In this document: in pieces, positions 1-6,744 of the stretch
Layout of the letters: each line of letters starts with the position of its first letter
Position numbering within the stretch: position 1 is the stretch's first letter
Assembly: GCA_031276545.1 (NCBI GenBank)
Contig: JAISMW010000008.1
Coordinates: 1 to 12,148 of the forward strand
Origin: Tannerellaceae bacterium
Lineage (GTDB): Bacteria > Bacteroidota > Bacteroidia > Bacteroidales > Tannerellaceae
Length of the DNA: 12,148 nt
Direction: 5' to 3'
Made by a program: the position numbers and the translations under genes
The notes under the pieces: generated by a model
Database searches by the model: none
The model's input: the letters and a program-made list of their open reading frames with translations, nothing else
What the model was told of the DNA's origin: nothing

Positions 1-123
1 GGCACGGTCGTCCTCTTCGGCGAATCGCCCACCTTCCGCGGATACTGGCTGGCGCCCGGACGGATCCTGACCAACGCACTGTTCTACGGCACGGCGAGAA
101 CCGGAGGACGGGAATACGAATAG
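1..123 (+). CDS. C-terminal fragment of an unidentified protein, possibly M14-type carboxypeptidase
   Basis: The frame is open from base 1 to the TAG at 121-123, giving the last 40 residues of a protein that starts upstream of the window. The tail reads VVLFGESPTFRGYWLAP followed by LTNALFYG. From memory, similar endings (V-L-F-x3-P-x-FRGYW, then NALFxG) close the C-terminal domain of secreted Bacteroidetes zinc-carboxypeptidase-like (M14) proteins, but 40 residues without an active site cannot prove this. That the fragment is coding is well supported by its codon pattern and conserved-looking aromatic and glycine positions; the family is a guess. A stem-loop lies 66 bp after the stop, so the gene is probably transcriptionally separate from the thioredoxin gene downstream. 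Confidence 0.5.
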   Translation, partial: GTVVLFGESPTFRGYWLAPGRILTNALFYGTARTGGREYE

Positions 124-189
124 AGCACCGGGACTACTTACAACCTTGTCCGTCCGCTTCTAAAGCATGAAGAGAAACGGATAAGTACA

Positions 190-220
190 CAGGAATCTTC
201 CCCAGGCGGGAAGATTCCTG
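190..220 (+). terminator. Stem-loop after the upstream gene, candidate terminator
   Basis: A perfect 13-bp stem (190-202 with 208-220) encloses a 5-nt loop. It lies between the stop codon at 123 and the thioredoxin promoter, which is where a terminator for the upstream gene would be expected. The stem is followed by AAAATAAATT rather than a run of T, so it is not a textbook intrinsic terminator. It could instead be an RNA-stabilising 3' hairpin. Confidence 0.4.
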
Positions 221-221
221 A

Positions 222-296
222 AAATAAATTCCATCGGAAATTTGTTTTAAAGGAAATAGCTTATACCTTTGCACAAATTTCCGATGGAATTTATTT
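222..296. repeat. 24-bp perfect inverted repeat bracketing the thioredoxin promoter
   Basis: Arm 222-245 is the exact reverse complement of arm 273-296, with a 27-bp spacer. The left arm contains the promoter -33 TTTG (241-244), the spacer contains the -7 box (264-271), and the predicted transcription start falls in the right arm. Each arm also carries a small internal dyad: TTCC-N3-GGAA. The layout fits a pair of operators for a dimeric regulator. An invertible promoter is also possible, but the spacer is very short for that. Confidence 0.85.
241..271 (+). promoter_or_regulatory. Bacteroides-type promoter for the thioredoxin gene
   Basis: TTTG at 241-244, a 19-bp spacer and TACCTTTG at 264-271 match the Bacteroides primary sigma factor consensus (TTTG at -33, TAnnTTTG at -7) at its usual spacing. 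Transcription should start near 278, leaving a leader of about 170 nt before the ATG at 447. Confidence 0.75.
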
Positions 297-333
297 GCGG
301 AAGAATAAAAAACAGATGCAGCACAGGCACATG

Positions 334-385
334 TCCCATTACTTCTTCGCCCGTGATGAGTACCATCTGGGGCGCAATAATGGGA
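334..385 (+). promoter_or_regulatory. Foldable leader RNA upstream of the thioredoxin gene
   Basis: Nested complementary segments lie inside the predicted 5' leader: TCCCATTA (334-341) with TAATGGGA (378-385), CGCCC (348-352) with GGGCG (370-374), and GATG (355-358) with CATC (364-367) around a 5-nt loop. Together they form one long imperfect hairpin that ends about 60 nt before the start codon. It matches no riboswitch class I recognise. A role in controlling thioredoxin expression is inferred only from position. Confidence 0.5.
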
Positions 386-446
386 GGGTTAGTGTTAAGC
401 ATGTTTCAAAAGAAAGAAGGAAAATAATAACAAAACAGAAGAAAAG

Positions 447-809
447 ATGAAAACAGTACATTTAAACAAATCGGAATTTCTGTCGAAAGTAATGAACTAC
501 GAAGAAAACCCGGCGGACTGGAAGTATTTGGGCGACAAACCGGCCCTTGTCGATTTTTACGCCTCGTGGTGCGGGCCGTGCAAAATGATTGCGCCTGTGC
601 TGGAAGAACTGGCGGCGCAATACGAAGGTCGGATCCATATCTATAAAATAGATACAGAGCAGGAAGAAGAACTGGCCGCCGCTTTCGGTATCCGCAGCAT
701 CCCGACATTACTCTTCATCCCGATGCAGGGTGAACCCCAGATGGCGCGCGGAGCCATGAGCAAAGCGCAACTGGATGACGCGATTAAAAACGTTTTACTC
801 GGACATTGA
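447..809 (+). CDS. trxA: Thioredoxin
   Basis: Cytoplasmic disulfide reductase of 120 residues, which passes electrons from thioredoxin reductase to ribonucleotide reductase, peroxiredoxins and other targets. The active site WCGPCK is at residues 41-46 (redox cysteines C42 and C45), preceded by LVDFYAS. The conserved cis-proline is P86 in SIPT, and a KIDTEQEEELAAAFGIRS stretch precedes it. The length suits a single thioredoxin fold, and no signal peptide is visible, so it should be cytoplasmic rather than a TlpA/ResA-type secreted oxidoreductase. The ATG at 447 overlaps, as ATGA, the stop of a 44-codon frame in the leader (316-450). No Shine-Dalgarno is obvious, as is usual in Bacteroidota. 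The promoter is at 241-271, and a hairpin follows 22 bp after the stop. Confidence 0.95.
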   Translation: MKTVHLNKSEFLSKVMNYEENPADWKYLGDKPALVDFYASWCGPCKMIAPVLEELAAQYEGRIHIYKIDTEQEEELAAAFGIRSIPTLLFIPMQGEPQMARGAMSKAQLDDAIKNVLLGH

Positions 810-831
810 CCGCTGTGTCGCTTACTCCGGT

Positions 832-849
832 CTGAGGCGCCCGCCTCAG
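832..849 (+). terminator. GC-rich hairpin just after trxA, possible terminator
   Basis: CTGAGGCG (832-839) and CGCCTCAG (842-849) are perfect complements separated by 2 bases, so the realistic fold is a 7-bp stem with a 4-nt loop. It starts 22 bp after the trxA stop. No T run follows. Its right arm overlaps the first copy of the 72-nt repeat that begins at 844, so it could equally be part of that repeat. Confidence 0.35.
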
Positions 850-915
850 CCGCTCCGTTCGCCGCTTTCCTGTCCCGTTCGCCCCCTTTTGCGAGCGGAG
901 TCCCCGCCGGTCGTT
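844..915. repeat. 72-nt direct repeat, copy 1
   Basis: This GC-rich segment recurs at 949-1020 with 2 mismatches in 72 (at 875 and 885 in this copy). The two copies are offset by 105 bp and separated by 33 unrelated bases. Within the unit, GCGGCGAACG-like words occur twice on the minus strand, and CCGCTC pairs with GAGCGG across the unit. No protein is recognisable in either strand. It may be a member of a dispersed intergenic repeat family. Confidence 0.9.
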
Positions 916-948
916 TCCGGTTACCCCCCTTCCGAATAGTTGTCCCCT

Positions 949-1020
949 CCTCAGCCGCTCCGTTCGCCGCTTTCCTGTCTCGTTCGCCGCCTTTTGCGAG
1001 CGGAGTCCCCGCCGGTCGTT
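949..1020. repeat. 72-nt direct repeat, copy 2
   Basis: Second copy of the segment at 844-915, with 70 of 72 bases identical. It lacks the upstream arm that lets copy 1 form the hairpin at 832-849. After it comes a unique stretch of about 60 bp, and then the 21-bp tandem array starts at 1084. Confidence 0.9.
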
Positions 1021-1083
1021 GGGAGGTAAAAACCTTCCGTCGGCGTAGACCCGCGGAGGCTTCATGCAGGCATATTGCCGGTA

Positions 1084-1503
1084 TATTTGCATTACTTCTT
1101 AGAATATTTGCGTTCCTTCCACTAATATTTGCATTACTTCTTAGAATATTTGCGTTCCTTCCACCAATATTTGCATTACTTATTGGAATATTTGCGTTCC
1201 TTCCACCAATATTTGCATTACTTATTGGAATATTTGCGTTCCTTCCACCAATATTTGCATTACTTATTGGAATATTTGCATTACTTCTTCTAATATTTGC
1301 ATTACTTATTGGAATATTTGCATTACTTATTACAGTATTTGCATTACTTATTCCAATATTTGCATTACTTATTGCAGTATTTGCAATACTTATTTGAATA
1401 TTTGCACAACTTATTTAAACATTTACATTACTTATTAAAGTATTTGTGTTCCTTTCTCTACTATTTGCATTACTTATTGCTACATTTACAATCATTACCG
1501 GAA
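1084..1503. repeat. Tandem array of twenty 21-bp repeats
   Basis: Twenty units start every 21 bp from 1084 to 1483 without one insertion or deletion. The common core is TATTTGCATTACTTATT followed by a variable GGAA, CCAA or GCAG end. Units 2, 4, 6, 8 and 18 are a second type beginning TATTTGYGTTCCTT, so the left part has a 42-bp higher-order period. The right end decays (units 17 and 20 start CATTTAC). One plus-strand frame is open over units 11-20 and gives heptads such as YLHYLLQ, but it has stops in units 2 and 10 and no good start. One minus-strand frame gives ISNANI-type heptads. A noncoding minisatellite, a protein-binding array or a decayed repeat gene are all possible. No replication protein is nearby to support an iteron origin. 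Confidence 0.95.
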
Positions 1504-1785
1504 GGCAAGTAAACGCAATCAGGGCGAGTAGAACCCGAATGAATGAGGGGGGAACCGGGATGCGTCGGCGGGTACCTCCCGGCGCCTCCGGAACGTAAGA
1601 CAAAGCTTCCGGAACACCTGCTTCCCGTATACAGGCAATCCCCGGCGCCTCCGGACCACCCCCTTTCGCTCCGCGGCGACCTCCTGCCGGACGGGGGAAG
1701 TATCATCCGCCATGCGCCACCATACTTCCCGAATTGGCAAACGACCCGGAACGCTTGGATTCTTTCGTTCCTAAAACAAAGAAGA
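1504..1785. other. GC-rich intergenic stretch with short repeats, no convincing gene
   Basis: A 15-nt direct repeat occurs at 1578-1592 and 1641-1655 (period 63). There are inverted repeats at 1587-1593/1607-1613 (7-bp arms, 13-nt loop) and 1695-1703/1722-1730 (GGGAAGTAT with ATACTTCCC, 18-nt loop). Open frames exist on both strands (for example 1543-1911 plus and 1519-1740 minus), but their translations are rich in Pro, Arg and Ser, lack domains and look like frames of GC-rich noncoding DNA. The composition contrasts sharply with the AT-rich array immediately to the left. Confidence 0.6.
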
Positions 1786-1818
1786 GGCAAAACCTTTCGG
1801 ATTTGCCCCCTTTTTTTT
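1786..1818 (+). terminator. Intrinsic terminator
   Basis: GGCAAA (1786-1791) pairs with TTTGCC (1802-1807); an A-A mismatch and a further CC/GG pair lead to a TTTC loop. After CCC comes a run of eight T (1811-1818). This is a good rho-independent terminator for plus-strand transcription. The nearest certain plus-strand gene, trxA, ends almost 1 kb upstream, so either the trxA transcript runs through the repeats or an unrecognised transcript ends here. It also insulates the PUL operon downstream. On the minus strand a weaker T-rich tail follows the stem. Confidence 0.8.
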
Positions 1819-1997
1819 CAGACGGGAACGTCTGCCGTAGTTATATTACTTGACCCTCCGCACGAGTTGCACAGCGTCTGTGATTTATTGCCTTACGCGC
1901 CTCCGGCGTAGTGATGGTGAGGTTTCCCGAAAACGAAAAAGCAAACGGTGAGTAATCGCAATGAAGCCCGCAGTGCAGCGGGAGGAAAGGGTGGCTG

Positions 1998-2005
1998 TAT
2001 TTTTG
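1998..2005 (+). promoter_or_regulatory. -7 box of the PUL operon
   Basis: TATTTTTG matches the Bacteroides TAnnTTTG -7 box and ends 33 bp before the chosen susC start at 2039. No TTTG or TTG is present 19-21 bp upstream, as expected for a promoter that needs an activator. Transcription from here would start near 2012, downstream of the alternative ATG at 1961; this is part of the reason for choosing 2039. Confidence 0.55.
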
Positions 2006-2038
2006 CTCCGAATTGTTAATTTAAATTTTAATGACCTC

Positions 2039-5000
2039 ATGAAGAATTTCAAAGCAATGTGCGGTTTGCCGCAGAAACTGTTCCGGCGCCGCAGCGCGGC
2101 CACACTATTCATACTGGCGCTTGGCTTCGGTGCACACGTGACGGCACAAATAAGCGTTTCGGGAACGGTTTCGGACGAGACAGGCGCCGGACTTCCGGGA
2201 GCCGGCGTAGTGATTAAAGGTACCACGCACGGCGTCGTAACCGACTTGGACGGCGCCTTTCGAATCTCCGTGCCGGGAGATACCTCCGTGCTGGTGTTTT
2301 CCTACATCGGGTATATCCCCAGGGAAATCAAGGCGGGCAGTCAGGACATTATCCGCGTCGTACTGAAGGAAGACGCCAAACTGGTAGACGAAATCATTGT
2401 AGTGGGATACGGCAGTCACCGCGTGAAGGATTTAACCTCGTCCATCGCGACCGTTTCGGCAGAAGACATTACCCGAACGTCTGCCGGCCAGGCGATGAGC
2501 GCCCTGCAGGGCAAGGTAGCCGGCCTGCAGATAGTGAACAGCGGGCGGCCGGGCGAAATGTCCACCGTCAGGCTCAGAGGGGTGGGATCCTATCCCAATG
2601 TGGATACCAATACCGGCAAGCAGCTTATAAATGTCGACAACGGACGTACCAGTCCCAACGACGCCCCCCTGTATGTGGTGGACGGTATTTTCTACGAAAA
2701 CATCGACTTCCTGAATACCTCCGACATTGCCACCCTGAGCGTGCTGAAGGATGCTTCGGCCGCCGCCATCTACGGTGTCCGGGCGGCCAACGGCGTGGTG
2801 CTGATTGAAACCCGGTCGGGAGGATTCGAGAAAAAAACCGAAATCACCTTCAGCGGTTCGTTCGGCGTGCAGCGGGCACAGAATATCCTGAAGATGGCCA
2901 ATTCGGAACAGTTCGTTCAATTGGTGAATGAATCCGGCGACCCCTATATGAAGGCAGGCGTAGAGAATGCCATGATGCGCTACGGACGAAGTCGGGTGAA
3001 TCCGGAACTCCCCGTTCCCAATACGGACTGGTACAGGGAAATCCTTCGCTTGGCGCCTGTCCAGAACTACAGCCTGGATATTTCCGGGGGAAGCTCGAAG
3101 CTGGCTTATACCGTCGGCGGCAATTTTTACACCCAACAGGGTATTCTGGATATGAAGAACGGGTATACGCGGTATAATTTTCATAGCAAGACAGACTTCC
3201 GGGCAACCGACCGGCTGATGGTGGGCAGCAACCTGCTGTGGAGCCAGGCCGTTCAGTATCCGGAAGAAGCTACGGCCTGGAATGTGGCCTACTACGCCTA
3301 TCCCATCATGCCGGTGACGGACGAAACGGATCCTTCCGCCGGTTTTAAGTATGCCAACGCCAAAGATCTGGGATTCCGGGAGGGACAGAATCCGTTCCCG
3401 ATGCTGGATTATTCCAACAGGAAGCATCTGATAAAAAACCTGCTGTTGAGCGCCTACGCCCAACTGGAAATCATCCCCGAAAGACTCTCGTTCAAAACAA
3501 GCTTCAACAGTTCATTCAGAGGACTGGACGAACGGGATGTGCTGCTGCCCTACGATTTCGGAATCGGCCTGCGCCGGACTCCCCAGGATGCCGCGCTTAC
3601 GAAGACGTTCAAAAACATACACGATATAGCGTGGGACAATGTCGCCACGTACAACGCCCGATTGAATTCCTCGCACAGCATCACCGTGATGGCGGGTACC
3701 TCGTACCGTAACTTCTCCTACCAGCAACTGAAAGCTACGGGACTGGATTTCCCCTACGGACAGGAAGAATCCTGGTATATCGACCAGTCGCTGGACAGGC
3801 CGACGGCCAAAGACCGGCTGGAAGGAAAAGGAGACCGGCAATATACCTTCTCCTACTTCGGACGCATCGCATACAATTACAATCACCGGTACTTGCTGTA
3901 CGCCACCATGCGGGCCGACGGCAGTTCCAAGTATCAGGAAAAATGGGGTTATTTCCCCTCGGTAGGCGCCGGGTGGGTGGTCTCCGAAGAAGCATTTATG
4001 GAAGGCTCTCCCTTCGACCTGCTGAAACTTCGTGCCGGATGGGGACAGCTCGGAAATGAAAACATCCCTGCTTCCTACGGCTCGAAAAGTACGGATATTG
4101 TATTCGGAGCCATCGACGACTCCCGCATGTCGGGCACTACGACAACCGATGCGTTTTCATACCTGAAATGGGAGCTGACGGAAGAAGTGAACGTAGGCCT
4201 TTCCACCCGGTTCCTGAGCAACCGCCTGGGGCTGGAAGCCGATTATTACATCCGCGATACGAAAAATGCGGCGATAAAAGTGAAGATCCCCTTTGTAGAC
4301 AAAGAGATATTGCGAAACGCAGGCGTGGTGAGAAACTCCGGATTCGAGTTTGCCCTGAATTGGGAAGACCGGCTCTCAAACGACTGGAGCTATTCCGTCA
4401 ACCTCAATCTGTCTACCCTGAAAAACGAAGTGCGCGACCTGTACGGACAGCCCTATATCGACGGCGGAACGGAAGAGTTCCGGCAGCGCTCCTATGTGGG
4501 ACAGCCGCTTTTGGCGTTCTACGGCTATAAAGTGACCGGCATATACCAGAATCAGTCCGAGATTGAGGCCGACCCCATTGCCGTGGCGAACGGCCTGGTG
4601 CCCGGCGACCTTCGGTTTCAAGATACCAACGGCGATCGGATTCTGGACGGCGACGACCGCATCGTGCTGGGGTCGTACCTTCCGCAGATGATGTACGGCG
4701 CCAATCCGGGTATCCGATACAAAAACCTGGAACTCTCTGCCGGCCTGTCCGGACAGACGGGCAATAAAATACTGAACCGCAAACGCGGACAGTACATCTG
4801 GACCAACGATACCAATGTGGATGCCGATTTGGCCGTCAACCGGTGGCACGGGGAAGGCACATCCGACAGCTACCCCTCGGCCTCCGGTTTGAGAAGAGGC
4901 TGGAACCAGAAAATGAGCGATTTCTTTGTGGAAGACGGCTCCTTTTTCCGCATCCAGCACATCCAGTTGGCCTGCTACGTAGAACGCAGGCAAATCGGCG

Positions 5001-5158
5001 GATTCCTTTTGCCGGAGATGAAAATCACGCTGACGGCAGACCGTCCGCTCACCGTATTCCGGTACAACGGCTTCAATCCCGAAATTCCCTACGGACTGGA
5101 TACGCAGACCTATCCGGTGCCTGCCACGTATATGATCGGATTAAATATGAAGTTTTAA
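2039..5158 (+). CDS. SusC/RagA-family TonB-dependent outer membrane transporter
   Basis: This 1039-residue outer membrane channel should import glycan oligosaccharides with its SusD partner, powered by TonB. The start at 2039 gives a signal peptide with a basic N-region (RRR) and the hydrophobic run AATLFILALGFGAHVTA. The ATG at 1961 would add 26 residues before it and lies upstream of the predicted transcription start. A carboxypeptidase-regulatory-like domain follows (about residues 38-112: VSGTVSDETGAGLPGAGV to the FSYIGY motif). Next come the TonB-box region EIIVVGYG (about 118-125) and the plug with PLYVVDG and SVLKDASAAAIYGVRAANGV (about 211-255). The rest is the beta barrel, ending YMIGLNMKF with the C-terminal aromatic residue typical of barrels. 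No STN signalling domain is present, so regulation through an anti-sigma factor is unlikely. susD follows after 22 bp. The family is certain; the substrate is inferred from the neighbours. Confidence 0.95.
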   Translation: MKNFKAMCGLPQKLFRRRSAATLFILALGFGAHVTAQISVSGTVSDETGAGLPGAGVVIKGTTHGVVTDLDGAFRISVPGDTSVLVFSYIGYIPREIKAGSQDIIRVVLKEDAKLVDEIIVVGYGSHRVKDLTSSIATVSAEDITRTSAGQAMSALQGKVAGLQIVNSGRPGEMSTVRLRGVGSYPNVDTNTGKQLINVDNGRTSPNDAPLYVVDGIFYENIDFLNTSDIATLSVLKDASAAAIYGVRAANGVVLIETRSGGFEKKTEITFSGSFGVQRAQNILKMANSEQFVQLVNESGDPYMKAGVENAMMRYGRSRVNPELPVPNTDWYREILRLAPVQNYSLDISGGSSKLAYTVGGNFYTQQGILDMKNGYTRYNFHSKTDFRATDRLMVGSNLLWSQAVQYPEEATAWNVAYYAYPIMPVTDETDPSAGFKYANAKDLGFREGQNPFPMLDYSNRKHLIKNLLLSAYAQLEIIPERLSFKTSFNSSFRGLDERDVLLPYDFGIGLRRTPQDAALTKTFKNIHDIAWDNVATYNARLNSSHSITVMAGTSYRNFSYQQLKATGLDFPYGQEESWYIDQSLDRPTAKDRLEGKGDRQYTFSYFGRIAYNYNHRYLLYATMRADGSSKYQEKWGYFPSVGAGWVVSEEAFMEGSPFDLLKLRAGWGQLGNENIPASYGSKSTDIVFGAIDDSRMSGTTTTDAFSYLKWELTEEVNVGLSTRFLSNRLGLEADYYIRDTKNAAIKVKIPFVDKEILRNAGVVRNSGFEFALNWEDRLSNDWSYSVNLNLSTLKNEVRDLYGQPYIDGGTEEFRQRSYVGQPLLAFYGYKVTGIYQNQSEIEADPIAVANGLVPGDLRFQDTNGDRILDGDDRIVLGSYLPQMMYGANPGIRYKNLELSAGLSGQTGNKILNRKRGQYIWTNDTNVDADLAVNRWHGEGTSDSYPSASGLRRGWNQKMSDFFVEDGSFFRIQHIQLACYVERRQIGGFLLPEMKITLTADRPLTVFRYNGFNPEIPYGLDTQTYPVPATYMIGLNMKF

Positions 5159-5180
5159 CAGTCAAAAAAAAAACAGCATC

Positions 5181-6722
5181 ATGAAACCATATAAGTTTAT
5201 ACTGTGCGTCCTCCTTGTTCCGGCGCTTTTCTCCTGTCAGGATTTACTGGAACAGCCTTCCGAAAATGTATCGTATACCGAATCGACCGACTACACGGTA
5301 CATGCCAACATGATACATCCCCTGTATGGCGTATACGCCGAATTTTATAACCGGGGCTGGGAGTACTTCCCCCTCATCTCCGTGCGCGGAGACGACGTGA
5401 ATGCCGGAGGACTGGGCGACCAGCAGGATTATGCGGAAACCGACCGGTATCATTACAATAAGGATTACTGGATGTACAACTCCATCTGGAAAGATGGCTA
5501 TAAAGACGTCTTCTTCACTCTTTCGGCCGTTGATGAAATAAACAAATACCGGGAAGCAGGCGCCGGAAACGCCCTGGCCGACCAGTACATTGCCGAAGCG
5601 AAAACCATACGCGGCTTCCTGCTGCTGAACCTCACCCGCGTATGGGGCAACGTGTTCTGGCCGGTGAGCAGCGACCCCGCCCTCATGCTGCTGGAAGAAG
5701 TGACCCCCAAAGACGAAATGCTGAAGCGCATCTCGGACATGATGGACGAGGCGATACCCCATCTGCCCGATGTGCATCCACGCGACCGCGCCGACATCAG
5801 AGGGGGAATCACGAAGTATACGGCGCTGGCCATTAAAGCGCTGGCCAACCTTGACCTGAAAAACTACCAGGCCGTGGCCGACGCTACGGCGCAAATCATC
5901 CGGTCGGACAAATTTGAACTGGAACCGGACTTCTACGCCCTGTTCTGCAGCATCGGAAAAGGTAAACTAAACAAGGAAACCTTGCTGGAATGGCAATATT
6001 CCGACTACGGCGCCGCCACGGGAGATAAGGACACGCATCTGTTCGGCTTCTACGGCCCCACGGACTGGACACCCAAAGCGGGCAATATCGGCGCCGGATG
6101 GGGATTTTTCGAACCGAGCCTGAAGTACATCAAATTTATGCTCGACCGAAACGAAACGGTACGCCTCACTACCGGCGTACTCTTCACCGCCCGGGGTATC
6201 GGCGAACTCCGGAACGACCCCGCCTACGCTGTCCTTCCCTCTTTCATTTCGAATGTCACGCCGTCCGGAGATATCATCAACGATTACCCGCGCGCCCTGT
6301 TTGCCAGCGGGAAACATTATCTCCCGTCCGACCAGCTCACGCCCGGACGGACGGAATACGGATGCAACAAAAACTTTATCTGCATCCGCTATGCCGAAAT
6401 ATTGCTCATGTATGCGGAGGCCCTGACGCAGGGCGCCTCTCCGGCCGCCTCTTCCCTGTCGGCCGACGGCGCCGTGAACCTGATTCGCGCCAGAGCCGGG
6501 CTTCCTGCGCTGTCCGGCGTGACCCTCAACCAGGTAATAGATGAGAAATTTGCCGAACTGGCTATGGAATGGGGTACGCGCTACTATGACATGATAAGGC
6601 TTGAACGGTTCGACGAACTGAGTTACGACGGCCGGACATTCGACCCCTCTAAAATATACCTGCCCTATCCCCAGGCGCAAGTTGACGAACTGCCTGCATT
6701 GCGGGCCAAAAAAAGTATGTAA
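5181..6722 (+). CDS. SusD/RagB-family glycan-binding lipoprotein
   Basis: This 513-residue lipoprotein should form the lid over the SusC channel and bind the incoming glycan at the cell surface. The signal peptide ends at a lipobox LFSC with the lipidated cysteine at 19, followed by QDLLEQPSENVSYTES, a very typical SusD N-terminus. Further family marks are the IAEAKTIRGFLLLNLTRVWG segment, the YAEILLMYAEAL helix with the following VNLIRARAGLP, the WGTRYYDMIRLERFDEL stretch near the end, and the closing YLPYPQAQVDELPAL. The length is usual for the family. It lies 22 bp after the susC-type gene and 22 bp before the LamG lipoprotein. Individual sugar-contact residues cannot be assigned from sequence alone. 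Confidence 0.93.
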   Translation: MKPYKFILCVLLVPALFSCQDLLEQPSENVSYTESTDYTVHANMIHPLYGVYAEFYNRGWEYFPLISVRGDDVNAGGLGDQQDYAETDRYHYNKDYWMYNSIWKDGYKDVFFTLSAVDEINKYREAGAGNALADQYIAEAKTIRGFLLLNLTRVWGNVFWPVSSDPALMLLEEVTPKDEMLKRISDMMDEAIPHLPDVHPRDRADIRGGITKYTALAIKALANLDLKNYQAVADATAQIIRSDKFELEPDFYALFCSIGKGKLNKETLLEWQYSDYGAATGDKDTHLFGFYGPTDWTPKAGNIGAGWGFFEPSLKYIKFMLDRNETVRLTTGVLFTARGIGELRNDPAYAVLPSFISNVTPSGDIINDYPRALFASGKHYLPSDQLTPGRTEYGCNKNFICIRYAEILLMYAEALTQGASPAASSLSADGAVNLIRARAGLPALSGVTLNQVIDEKFAELAMEWGTRYYDMIRLERFDELSYDGRTFDPSKIYLPYPQAQVDELPALRAKKSM

Positions 6723-6744
6723 AATCTCAAACTGTACACACAAA

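Noticed and set aside
784..1092. 102-codon minus-strand frame over the two 72-nt repeats
   Set aside because: It is made almost entirely of the duplicated GC-rich repeat, giving two copies of an Arg-rich string, and it starts inside the tandem array. There is no independent evidence for a gene.
1084..1503. CRISPR array
   Set aside because: The repeats are contiguous 21-bp units with no unique spacers, and no cas genes are present.
1084..1503. Plasmid-type iteron origin
   Set aside because: The unit length would fit, but no replication initiator gene, DnaA boxes or partition genes are seen in the window.
1543..1911. 122-codon plus-strand frame before the PUL
   Set aside because: The translation is Pro/Arg/Leu-rich and shows no domain, and the intrinsic terminator at 1786-1818 lies inside it. 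It is more likely noncoding.
1961..2038. Upstream ATG extending the susC-type protein by 26 residues
   Set aside because: The extension precedes a complete signal peptide and lies mostly upstream of the predicted start of transcription near 2012.
2432..3463. 343-codon minus-strand open frame inside the susC-type gene
   Set aside because: It is fully antisense to a certain SusC coding sequence, its translation has no domain logic, and it looks like a mirror of a GC-rich codon pattern.
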